Positions 20,845-31,320 of a DNA stretch of 64,000 bases are shown here, piece after piece (the first letter of the stretch is position 1; each line of letters starts with the position of its first letter). The stretch covers positions 20,756,550 through 20,820,549 of the forward strand of contig NC_084707.1 of assembly GCF_033807575.1 (NCBI RefSeq). The letters are read 5' to 3'. The translations under genes and the position numbers were made by a program. The notes below the pieces were generated by a model that was given only the letters and a program-made list of their open reading frames with translations, was not told the origin of the DNA and did no database searches. This stretch comes from Cydia pomonella (lineage: Eukaryota; Arthropoda; Insecta; Lepidoptera; Tortricidae).

Positions 20845-21078
20845 TTTATTTATACCTGCAGTCATTTAGTAACTTCTTCATTTTCCATTGGTGTGAAAGA
20901 GACAGAATAAAGAGCAAGGGTTATAGTACACTCTGTAGTCTGTACACTTAGTAGTAGTGTACATTAAAAAAAAACTACTGTGCATATACAATAAAATAAA
21001 GAGTGCCCATATGATATCATATGACACTAAAATTAATGTTGCTTGAAATTATATTGAAAACTATCAAGATTATTCTAG

Positions 21079-21214
21079 TCTGCATTGAAACGCGCGTCGC
21101 GTTGCCGGCGCTCGCGTACCGAGCGCCAACGCCATCTATCGAGCGTTATTTCGTGAAATCGGAGAACGCTCCAAGGATTAAGGGCTCTTCATATCAAGTT
21201 GTGGTTTTGTTCAG
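21079..21214 (+). CDS. Weak candidate exon, 136 nt
   Basis: An acceptor-like AAGATTATTCTAG is followed by a 136-nt stretch open in one frame (TRVALPALAYRAPTPSIERY continuing FVKSENAPRIKGSS) and a good donor TCAG/GTATGT. GC content is higher than the flanks. GCGCCAACGCCATCTATCGAGCG has the look of dispersed lepidopteran repeat sequence, so this may be a repeat fragment. No domain was recognised. Confidence 0.2.
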
Positions 21215-21471
21215 GTATGTATACGTGCAATTTTTGACGTGGCGTTGATAACACTTTATTACCAAACCTGGGATGACTCGGGGCACTTATACTACAGTGA
21301 CGTAGCAAAATATTTTATCGACAATTAAATATATCGATGTTACTGTCAACATGTAAATGTTCTACGAAATAAATATATTTATACAAAATCGCTTTGTATA
21401 CTGCTTCTTAAATTTTAAAAAGGTGTTTTTTCGAAGAATTTATTTTATTTTTAAACCAGTACTGCTAAGAT

Positions 21472-21589
21472 GTTTGGCTCTTTATCATTTTTTTGTCACC
21501 ATGCCTGTCACGTTCTAACAAGTATGTAAGTTTGAAAGTGACGGGCATAGTGACAAGTGATAAAATAGGAACCATGATGCCACCGCAGG
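21472..21589 (+). mobile_element. Dispersed element, copy 1 (Tgcctgtcacg family)
   Basis: Contains CACCATGCCTGTCACGTTCTAACAAGTATGTAAG in three adjoining blocks and ends CCACCGCAGG. Matches in inverted orientation to 25,943-26,072. The core is itself partly palindromic (CATGCCTGTCAC against GTGACGGGCAT). No ORF; probably a MITE. Confidence 0.6.
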
Positions 21590-24500
21590 TCAGTATTTCC
21601 ACATTGGCACTAAATGTTTTATTCTAATCATTTTATATCGTTATTTATTATTTCTTAAACATTACTCCATCTTCATTTATTGCCAAAAGTACATAAGTGA
21701 AATTTACCATTAGTCACAAAAATACCATTAGATACATAAACCATTTCGAGACAAATCTTCTTTATTTTGTAAAATATGCCGAAAGGAATTCTTTATCAAA
21801 ACTATTTCGAGAATTTTCAATGAGCACATGTATTATTATATATCGATATCAAATCCCTAGAATGTGGCCCGAGTTATCACAGGTTTGTTTATTACTTCAT
21901 TGACGTGGCGGCGAAAAGGTTAACAAAATGAGACATCTCTCTTTATATAGAATAATTAAATGGTAAAGTATTTGAGGGTGTCAGATACTTTTGGTGCGTT
22001 GTTTCATATGCTACTATTGATTCTGACTGTACTTATCCTCACAGCTGATTCTATCAATGTAATTAGATAAAAATTGCGAACAACACAATTTAACAGAACC
22101 TGACAGACAATTTTCAGTCATATATAAACGCATGTTATTGCCGTGAAAGGTGAATATATATTATGGTAGAATGACTAGATACTAAAAGCATTACGGTAAA
22201 GCGCACCGCACGAGTCGACGACAAATCGTTTATTACTGAGATGAATTATAGCCCGTGCTGGAACGGACAATTCTATACATTTTATTCAATACGCGAACAA
22301 ATTACAGGGAGAAACGCTAAATTACCTCCACAACATGGCCAATTTAGTACCTAGATGTCTAGGATATGGTAACGGATGTGAAACAGATAAGAATCTGTCC
22401 TTTCAGTTCTTTGTTATCAGTTTTGATCACGTTTTCTGTGGCAACTTGAGGTCTCTAACTAGAAAAGTAATAAGTATATTTTCATTGCAAAGGTTTTAGG
22501 CCCTTTTTGGTATAAACTTTAGATACATAATTAATGGAGGCAGTTAATTGTCGGTCGGTCGCATTTTCGCATATAATTTACTGCATAAGTTTAATTGGTA
22601 TTGTCATTGGTATTTTATGAATGGTGGCTGGTGATTTACTCCGGGTCGTGTCGTCTTGTTCACCACGATTACATGTAGATTGGAACTGACAGAAGCCTAT
22701 AATAGGTACAACAAAATAATCATAATTTTAATATATACACGAGTTACATTTTTGAGGTATGCGTGTTTACATTAAATTCTTCATTGAATTGTTAAGTAGG
22801 AAAATATAAACATGACGTGGTTTTGTAAATTTTTGTGATTGTGTTTTTTTGTGTCGTGTAAAAAATATTGCTTGTTTCATTTACTACAAGAACTTTAGGT
22901 AAAATCATCTTTACAGAAAATTTAATTTAGTTATCTATACCTAAGATTATAAATGTCTACTTCAGCAAATGTCAAATTGAATATTGAGAATATTAAACAA
23001 AAAATACCCAAACAGTAAAAGCATTAAAAACATTGTACAGGGATTAAATACTGTTTACAAGGTTAGTATCTAATTTTATTTGAGCGGAATTATTTGAATG
23101 TTAAATTTAATTCTAACATGATAAAAGGTAATTTTCTCTTCAATCTTAGTTAGCTAGTTAATGTGTGAAATAATGAAAATGAACCACTAATTTGATATTG
23201 TACAGTAATAAACAGGATATTGCTAGAAATTGTAATTACATCGCTCAAAACATTTTGCCCGTTATTACAGAAAATAATGAATTCTTGTTTATTGATTTTC
23301 AACAGTGTGTGTGTAACCAATCCTTTGGCAATATTGGGATTAATAATGAAAATAGATTTCCATGAACCCATTTACTACGTGACTTGTAAAGAAGTATATT
23401 TGTATTATGTATTTATTTATGTATATAAGGTGATAACAAATTAGTTACCGACATTTTTACAGCTGATAGTACTCGGTTCCTGGAGTATATTTACGTATGA
23501 AACATTTTATTTAGGTTATAACCTATGATGTATTTTTGGACTTCAACCTAATCGTGTGGTGCCATTTAGTTGAAAAAGTCACAATTGTGAAATGACAGAA
23601 AGTGTTAAAAATCTTGTCAGTTAAATACAAATGATTATTTTTAGTTAGAATTATAATTTATTTATTTTATTCGACGATGAAAACAAAAAAATGATAGGTA
23701 TGAAATTTTTCTTAATTTATATTTAAAGTTAATTGTTTTAGTGTAAAGTGCTTAGTGTAAAGTGCTTTAGTGTAAAGTGCCATCTCTTAAAATATCGGTA
23801 GCTAATTTATTGGCACCTTATATATTGTACAGTTATAAGTAGTTGAAGTTTTTATATAATGTTTAGAAAAAAAGAGAATAAAGTTTTTAATTGTTGCATT
23901 ATTTTCATTTAAATAACAATAAGTTTTGATTAATATTTCTATGTAAATTAACTTAATATTAATAAAATGTGGTAGGAGAATCATTCATAGATTCATACTG
24001 ATACTACAGACTTAAAATCAAAAACGTTAACTTTTTCAGCCATGTTGACTTTTATCCATCTTTTCGACAATTATTGTGGAATTACTATTGAATTAATTTT
24101 GTGTCTTAAATTTTTTATTGAATGTTTTTAACGACTAGTATGAAAGCGCTTTGGTACACTACTGTAATGCTTATGTATGTTGAAATCAAATAAAATTAAA
24201 AAATGAAGAAAAGATTGAAACTGTATCAGCTAGTAAAACAAACGGTGAAGTTTTCCAACTCGTTATCAATAAACAAACAGTTCAGGCTCAGTTATGATTC
24301 CCACGGCTATATCCGCGTACGCATCATGATTCGAAAACACCACTTATACGACACAAAACGACTTATCCACTACGCTTCCTTGATCCACTTACGCTCTTAT
24401 TATGTATGAATACTAAGATCACACCTTTAAAGGTACTCCTCGGTTACGCATGACCATTATACTACTGTTATGGAGATTCAGGTACGCGTAGACACGATTT

Positions 24501-24657
24501 GACTACATGTTTAGATCTTATATGATTTTTGATGCACCGTATGAAGTGTTATGGTTACGATAGAAGTTTACTAGAGCGATTCAGGTAGTATGGGCATCAA
24601 GTATTGATTCAAAACTCCGAAGTATTATCACTACCTCTACACCTTTATACCATATAA
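21590..24657. other. No supported gene
   Basis: About 3 kb of AT-rich sequence. At 23,742-23,781 a short motif (GTGTAAAGTGCTT) is repeated three times. Short ORFs at 21,697, 23,150, 23,220, 23,802 and 24,203 show no domains; the one at 23,220-23,444 reads NPLAILGLIMKIDFHEP in part but lacks supporting signals. Confidence 0.4.
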
Positions 24658-24825
24658 AAAGTCGCCCGCGGCGTCTGTATGTTTGCGATAAATTCAAAAA
24701 TTACTGAACGGATTTTCATGCGGTTTCACCTATCAATAGAGTGATTCTTGAGGAATGTTTACGTTAGGTTAGGTTATTTGTTAAGGTTCTAACCTTGCGA
24801 AGCCGGGGCGGGTCGCTAGTTATAA
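24658..24825 (+). repeat. Dispersed repeat ending in CCGGGGCGGGTCGCTAGT, copy 1
   Basis: Shares with 31,165-31,320 (reverse strand) the ordered motifs TGTATGTTTGCGATAAA, ACGGATTTTCATGC, TTCTTGAGGAA, TTGTTAAGGTT and GAAGCCGGGG. Both end in the GTCGCTAGT terminus familiar from lepidopteran genomes. No ORF. Confidence 0.6.
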
Positions 24826-25029
24826 ATGAGACTTGGAATCGTTTTACCGAATTTTTTTAGGTGACACAAGATTTATACGCGATTGGACTCATTAACTGTA
24901 AGCAATTTAAAATCTAAAATAAAAGATCAGGTATTCCATCCATACTAGTTCAATCCGACAATAGTATTAACACCAGGATTTTTGTTGTGATTTCAGAGTT
25001 ACCGCTTTAGTAAAAGTTGATCATTGTAC

Positions 25030-25233
25030 CAGGGATCGGAACCGGTTTTTTGCAAAAACATCGAAATAACCATATATTTCGGTTTATTTTATACTCTAAA
25101 TGTAGGACTCAGTTGTGTTTTCAGATAACGACTTCGTATTATTAGATTGCCTAATTAGAAATGAAGTAATTAACAAAGAACGAAAAAATACCGTTTTCGT
25201 TCCCATATAAAAAATACCGGTTTCCGATCCCTG
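25030..25233. mobile_element. hAT-type MITE, 204 bp, with 8-bp target duplication
   Basis: Ends CAGGGATCGGAACCGG and (reverse complement) CAGGGATCGGAAACCGG. The 8-bp CATTGTAC is present intact on both sides (25,022-25,029 and 25,234-25,241). An 8-bp duplication with CAGGG-type ends is characteristic of hAT transposons. No ORF of its own; the minus ORF at 25,096 is incidental. A related copy without a right end is at 46,715. Confidence 0.85.
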
Positions 25234-25241
25234 CATTGTAC

Positions 25242-25611
25242 ATTTAAATGCACCGTATGGATTCTTGTTACTTGGCATCGCAACTCAGCAAGAGCAGTTG
25301 AGCTAATATGGGCATATATCTAGTGCAGGATACTTATTGTATATCGTTTTATATTATTATACGAGTTTAATGTGATTAGTAGTCATGATTTGAGTAAATT
25401 CTTAGATTTAGTGTGCGAGTAAGACTGCAAAATATGTTAGTACACGAGCAGTTCTACTAATATGGATAAATAGCTTTTCAGAGAAGGCTGGATTACTAAT
25501 ATATTCACGCCGATCATGCCTTTAAAACTTTATTGCAAACCTGTATAAAATGTGCATAATATGGATTATCGACTGTCCTTTTTTCAATTAGCAGACACAA
25601 AAACGTAACCT
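25242..25611. other. No feature seen
   Basis: AT-rich sequence between two MITEs. Confidence 0.4.
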
Positions 25612-25805
25612 GTACCCCTAGTGTAAATAAATTCGATTTCGAAACGTGACATACGCGTTTGCGTTTAGTCTCATTTTGTAATGGATTAATTTAGAAAGAG
25701 CGTGCCAAGCGGGACGTTTTGGAAACTCAAAATCCTATACAAAATGAGACTTAACGCAAACGCGTTCGTCACGTTATGATGTCGATCAAATTTACACTAG
25801 GGGTA
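25612..25805. mobile_element. MITE with GTACCCCTAGTGTAAAT ends
   Basis: Both ends read GTACCCCTAGTGTAAAT when viewed inward, and the arms extend about 70 bp, sharing ACGCGTTTGCGTT and AGTCTCATTTTGTA. TA at the outer edges is a possible target duplication. No ORF. Confidence 0.7.
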
Positions 25806-25942
25806 CTGGCCTTCCTTGTCGTTAAACGCGGAACTAACAGCAAGCTCGGTTCTCCATACAAACGTAGTTACGCTCTCATTTCAAAATGACTAGCTAGATT
25901 GCTCGAAACTTCGTACTTACAATGGGATGAGGTATATCTATT

Positions 25943-26072
25943 CCTGCGGTGGCAGCATGGTTCCATTTTTATCACTTGTCACTATGCCCGTAATTTTCAC
26001 GCTTACATACTTGTTAGAACGCGACAGGCATGGTGACAAATGATACTCGTAAAGAGCCGACCATCTTGGCAT
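25943..26072 (-). mobile_element. Dispersed element, copy 2, inverted relative to 21,472
   Basis: Reverse-strand match to 21,472-21,589 through GTGGCAGCATGGTTCC, CACTTGTCACTATGCCCG and GACAGGCATGGTGACAAATG. No ORF. Confidence 0.6.
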
Positions 26073-26204
26073 AACTGTAATTAGTTTATGTAGCTTCAGA
26101 TACTGTATTTAAAAAAATACAGCGAAATTATGTTTTTCATACAGAACTTGTTTTTGCTCTATTTTCTTTATTTGGTGGTCTATAAAGTAATTACAAGACT
26201 ATAT

Positions 26205-26310
26205 TCTGTTTTTTTTTATTCCGTAGACTAAAATGAGATCTCATGTGGTACTAAGAAATGTCATGTCTTACATATGAAACGTCATTTTAGTCTACGGAAT
26301 AAAAAACAGA
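26205..26310. repeat. Hairpin element, ~30-bp arms
   Basis: TATTCCGTAGACTAAAATGA occurs on both strands at either side of a ~45-bp loop, with T-rich ends (TCTGTTTTTT). A short MITE or the centre of a larger one; outer ends are not defined. Confidence 0.6.
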
Positions 26311-26779
26311 CCTTAGATATACCTAATGTCCTTGTATGTGGAACGTTTCATTACATTCTAACACGTAGTTTTAAAATGAGAACGAAACTCCCGTTGTATG
26401 GGAAGGTGAAATGTGGCCGAGCTTGCCGGGGACTCTTAAACTATCAACTGAGTAATTCATATATTTAAAAAAATTTAAGATTAAAAAACGTTCTAGATAA
26501 TTATGTACAGTCAGCTGCAGAGATAAATAAATTAAATTAATTAAATTAAATATATTTATTTGCATTAAGCGTAGTAAACATTAATGGTCATCTTTTACAA
26601 ATGTAAAATTAGATCACACACTTAGCTAATAATAAGCATGCAAATATTTTTATACACACTAACAACTATATTTAGTATATTTACAAACATGAAATGATTT
26701 AAAAATTAATACAACATTATACTACAAATTTCAATCATATTGTTCATGTTAAATAGCATAAGTAAATAAGGATTACATT

Positions 26780-27016
26780 TTATTCTTCGTTATCAGAATC
26801 TAAAAATTCATTCATTGTATAAAAACATTTTTCTTTTAACCATGTAAATAGATGCCGCCTAAACTGGGTTATCGATGGTTGTTGTCTTATTACAAGAGGT
26901 AAATTGTTAAATATTTTTATTGACATAGAATGTCAATTTTTCCTCTGTAACGCGCTTCTACATCTCGGCATAACTAATTTTGTAGGATCTCTTGAATAGA
27001 CATTTGTTTGCAAGGG
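26780..27016 (-). pseudogene. LINE reverse-transcriptase ORF, C-terminal ~75 codons with one stop
   Basis: The minus strand reads NVYSRDPTKLVMPRCRSALQ, then a TGA at 26,933-26,935, then SMSIKIFNNLPLVIRQQPS, FRRHLFTWLKEKCFY and NEFLDSDNEE before the terminal stop. The pattern 'KL..PRCR..L......IKIFN.LP..I......F...L..WL..KCFY...EFL' is the typical C-terminus of Jockey/CR1-group LINE ORF2 proteins in Lepidoptera. The reading frame is otherwise intact, so the copy is young or lightly decayed. The 5' side is truncated. The 3' untranslated part probably extends left to about 26,520. Confidence 0.75.
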
Positions 27017-27180
27017 GGGTCAACTATCTCTTCAACTGACTATACTCGTAGCATTTTATCGCTAGGGACCATATCCACATTATTCCTCAGACAAATATAG
27101 TAGGTACTAAATTTTGTTACATGTAAAAACTAAAACTGACATGATTTTGGGACCCGGGCACGTCCTTAAACTACGTCCAA
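27017..27180. other. No feature seen
   Basis: Short spacer between the LINE relic and the next retroelement copy; may include LINE sequence no longer recognisable. Confidence 0.3.
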
Positions 27181-27502
27181 AAGAGAGGTATATGGGCATT
27201 GTAAATGTCATCTACCTTTGTGTGGTAGGGCACAGCCAGTGGATGTCATTCCAGATCTAGAGGAGAGCCCATCTGGGGAAGTACCTCCACCTTACAGAAA
27301 ACAGCAGCCAAATAACACTAATAGTCCCTACTCATAGTGTTGTGTTCCTGCCGGTGAGTAAGGTTGCCAGAGCTCAACGAGGGGGGGGCGGGTTTAGAGT
27401 CGGCAACGCGCATGTAAATCCTCTGGAGTTGCAGGCGTACATAGGCTACGGAGACCGCCGAATGCCGTATGCTTGATTGCCACCGACGTAGTATAAAAAA
27501 AA
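27181..27502 (+). mobile_element. Non-LTR/SINE-type element, copy B, near full length
   Basis: Begins AAGAGAGGTATATGGGCATT, passes GTGTGGTAGGGCACAGCC and GTGTTGTGTTCCTGCCGG, and ends GCCACCGACGTAGTATAAAAAAAA. Matches copies at 15,936, 30,397, 37,042 and 55,871. The A-rich tail sets the orientation. No ORF and no tRNA-like head, so it may be a LINE 3' end or a tailed SINE. Confidence 0.65.
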
Positions 27503-28720
27503 TAGGTGTTGTATTTGCTCAAATAATGTCATAGTGTTGAAAAAGAAACTACCTAAACTATTATTCATTTCACTCCAGTGAGACTTTAATTTTATATAGT
27601 TTGCCTCGTGCCGTGACATATTTACGCACTCATTATTTTGTCATGTCCGCGCTACGTATAAACAAGTTTGCTGTTCAAATAACTCATATTGTGCACAAAT
27701 GCAACAATTTACTATTTCATTACAGATAAACTGTGAAATAAGTCGTAAACATGATTTTTGATTGTAAAGTTTGCTTTGTGTCTTTCCATTATTTACGATT
27801 TGTTTGTACGCAGGATAATTAAATTGAAAGCGTACTGCTATTAGTCTTGACTTTGTCACAGCCATACCGCTGCAAGTATTGTTTTAGAGCGCCATCATGT
27901 TTATTAAATTATTTCTAAAATACACTGCGTCAAGTTAAGCAAATCTTAAATAGTTATTCTTATCGTCTTTGTCACATTACAAACTGTAAACTTTATGCCA
28001 TCAAAAACATAACTTGTAAAAAAAAACTAGTCTCTCTCTCTCCTCTCGACACAGTTCTTTAACCGTAAAAACCTGTGAGATCCATGTAATACCAAGTCGG
28101 TTAATTTATTTAGTCCCTACTTAAGGGACCTTTTGTCTTAAGTTATTGCGTAATTAGCTAACCTGACATCATCTTATAATGACCATATCAATATTAAGAA
28201 TCTTTTATGTTTTGAATAAATAGATTGACGTTTATTTATGCAGTTGGTGAAACACTATTGTATTCTAAATTTTAAGCTTCTAGGTCTACTAGAAGTGCCT
28301 TAGAGTTTTGATGATCGGTCAGACAGTGAGTGAGTGACAAAATTAAGAAACTTTGACTAGTTATAATTCTTAAACTACTGGTTTAAATTAAATTAAATTT
28401 GAAATATACTGTGTTTATACAATGACCGCTTTGTTACTGAAAATTCAGGCTTCTAGTTTTATCCACAACGAAGTTAAAGGGGGGTCAAAAATGGCCTGAA
28501 CTGCTTCGAGAATAAGATGGTACGGCCGTGTCGCTTTTTCACTCGACTTTGCGGGGGCACTGCCGTGCCTTCAGATTCTAGTTCGGATCTTAAGCTCAAA
28601 GTACGAAAACGTAAGAAAGTATTGAAACATAGAATGTATGTAGCTTATGTAGACATAAAAAAAAGATCTTGTAAACTGCCTAATTTTTCAGTTTCTTCTT
28701 TCTTCTTTGTTAGTAGAAAA
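27503..28720. other. No supported gene
   Basis: AT-rich. The 114-codon ORF starting at 28,517 runs into the MITE at 28,721 and is not supported. Confidence 0.4.
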
Positions 28721-28860
28721 GCACCCACCTGGATACTTAGCCAACGTACCAATCGTTATAGTCATCTCTATCTATCACTCTTCCTTATTAGTCCGACAGT
28801 GACAGTTGTGTTTCATTCGTTACGGAGCGTTAATGAATGGCACGTTGGCTACGCACCCTG
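28721..28860. mobile_element. MITE related to the 106-bp tandem unit
   Basis: Left end GCACCCACCTGGATACTTAG, then CCAACGTACCAATCGTTA; right end read inward CAGGGTGCGTAGCCAACGTG, then CCATTCATTAACG. The ends are inverted copies, and the same GGGTGCGTAGCCAAC and CCAATCGTTTAC words make up the array at 20,410-20,844. This is the dispersed, single-copy form. Confidence 0.65.
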
Positions 28861-30396
28861 ATAAGTTGTGTCCACTTCTTTGTTTTTTGCCTACATGAGC
28901 TACATACATGCCCAGTTTCATGCTTTCTTCTGGATGGAATTATGCTTAATGAAACTGTATGACACTGCATGAAACTGTTAGAAAACATAATCGTACTATT
29001 TATAGAACTTATCGAAAATGAATCGTATTTATTTGATAAAATAGAAACGTGCAAGTATCAACATTGTAATACAACATTATCCCGGAGACAGAACAATAAA
29101 AATAGCAATCAATCAAGCACTATATCCAGGCGTTCCCAGTATAAATTATACGCACCTCCGCTTCCCAGGACTTAATTACTTAACAAGGCAAGACAAGCCC
29201 AGGCAGCCTCAGATCTGTGAGATAGAGGAAGGAAAAACACTAGTTTGCGCGCTAGGGCATATTTTAATAGGAGAACCAGGTCCCTTGCATCCTTTTTATA
29301 GCGTAAAACAGGCGAGTCCGGGAAACAGCAGGTGTCATTCACGCGGCAAATACTCGTATGGTGTTCGAATTAGAGAAAAAGTTGCTAGTTCCAAATGTTT
29401 AAAGGAAATCTTGGCAGAAAGGAGTTAGTTTACATTTGAACTGATATCAGGCAAAGAAAGTCTCATATCATCTTAAACAATGAAACATTTTTTTTCTTGG
29501 AAATATAAATGAACCCTTTAGAAATGTGTAAAAGTTATAAAGTACTGTAAATTAAGATTTCCAGAGAGATTGATGGAAAGTAGTTAATTGAAAGTGTCCA
29601 TTTTGTCTAAACTAATGGCGGTTATTAAAATATTTGTGACACGCCGCGTGGGAACCGCGCCGGATTATTCCTCACTCGACTCCACGGTTGGTGCTTATTC
29701 TGTTATTATATTTTAAATTTTAGTTACATGGTTATGTGCCACTTGCTTTAGTTGTTTAATTACTTCCAAGAAATATACAAGTGGCAAATTTCGTAGTTTG
29801 ATACTTGGCCACTTAACCTTTGCAAAAGAGATTCGAAATGAATATATTCAAAATCAAATGCTTAGGGCGAAGTAAATCTATATACGTCCCACGGACACAT
29901 AAATTCTCTCATTTTGTACTGTTTTAAATATTAGTAATGTGTTATGAAATTGTACTTTAAAATCCTTCAAGTTCATATAGGTATCTATTTTAACATGCTA
30001 GCACCGTGTTCCTACAATCCCAGAATAGGGCCGTTGAGTTCTCTATTCAAACCTCACGAATATAACTCCAACTCGTTAATGTTGGCTTATAAATTTACAG
30101 TGCCAACTAAAATAGTTCGTGTACGGCATTAGCATTCGCCTTTTATGTCTTTTAGTATGTCCGGGGGCAATTTTATTGGTCCTTATCGGTCGAGGCATGT
30201 GGCGTGATGCGCGCGCAGTTCCTTGAATACGGGATGACGTGAAAGTGCAAAGGTTTAGGGGTTTATATCGTGAAATGGGAAGATTCTCCTAGTTAAGAAT
30301 CACAAGGATCCGCCGCCGAAAGGCCGCACCCATACAATTTCTCATTTTAATAGGGCATGCTGAAATTATATGAGGCTTGGTATGAATGCTTTGTAG
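28861..30396. other. No supported gene; some unique-looking sequence
   Basis: AT-rich overall. 29,640-29,690 and 30,180-30,340 are richer in CpG and look like unique sequence rather than repeat, without recognisable signals. Short ORFs have no domains. Confidence 0.35.
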
Positions 30397-30733
30397 TTTT
30401 TTTTTTAATACTACGTCGGTGGCAAACAAGCATACGGCCCGCCTGATGGTAAGCAGTTTCCGTAGCCTATGTACGCCTGCAACTCAAGCAAGAGGAGTTA
30501 CATGCGCGTTGCCGACCCTAAACCCCCCTCCCCCTCGTTGAGCTCTGGCAACCTTACTCACCGGCAGGAACACAACACTTATGAGTAGGGTCTAGTGTTA
30601 TTTGGCTGCGGTTTTCCGTAAGGTGGAGGTACTTCCCCAGTTGGGCTCTGCTCTAGATCTGGACTGACATCCGCTGTGCTGTGCCCTACCACACAAAGCG
30701 AGATGACATTCACAATGCCCATACCTCTCTTAA
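30397..30733 (-). mobile_element. Non-LTR/SINE-type element, copy C, near full length
   Basis: Starts with poly(T) and AATACTACGTCGGTGGCAAAC and ends ATGCCCATACCTCTCTT, the reverse complement of copy B from end to end. Includes GGCCCGCCTGATGGTAAGC and CCCTACCACACAAAGCGAG. It gives the reference length (about 335 bp) by which the other copies are judged truncated. Confidence 0.7.
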
Positions 30734-31164
30734 AAGAGAAAGATATGTTTGGTAATCATATTTTGTTACTAAAAATATTAATATAAAAATGGAGCGAGTA
30801 GAATTAATATGTAAAATGTGTACTCGCTCGATTTTCTTGCTCACTCGCTCGCTCTGGGTACTCCCGGGTTCTCTGTTTCGCATAGCCCTTTACCTTTAAA
30901 CCTTCAAACCCAGGCAGAAAGTTCATTGTATTTATATGATTGAAGTAAAAAAAAATATTCGTTTTTGTTAGAAGTACATATTGTGACTTCTCTGCTTGGA
31001 TGAAAGGAATCTTTGCGATGTTTGTAAGAAAACACCATAGCACCTGTCGACAATATTGTTATGTGATATGGTTACTCAGCACAACATGGAACTTTCATTT
31101 AAAAGATAACGTTTTAGTACTTATGTTTTTATAAATCTAAAGCTTGACTTTATCTATTCATTAC
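30734..31164. other. No gene seen; GCTC-rich patch
   Basis: 30,815-30,860 repeats ACTCGCTCG. No ORF supported; the minus ORF at 30,804-31,043 spans this patch and has no domain. Confidence 0.4.
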
Positions 31165-31320
31165 TAGCGACGGGCCCCGGCTTCGTACGGGTTACAAAAA
31201 AACCTTAACAAATTATACACCTTCCTCAAAAATCACTATTGCTATAGGTAAAAACTGCATGAAAATTCCGTTGAGTAGTTTTTGAGTTTATCGCGAACAT
31301 ACATACATGTATACTATTTT
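31165..31320 (-). repeat. Dispersed repeat, copy 2 of the 24,658 family
   Basis: Starts ACTAGCGACGGGCCCCGGCT and continues as the reverse complement of the 24,658-24,825 repeat, ending in TTATCGCGAACATACATACA. No ORF. Confidence 0.6.

Noticed and set aside
28517..28861. 114-codon plus ORF
   Set aside because: Its C-terminal third is MITE sequence (28,721-28,860) and no domain is present.
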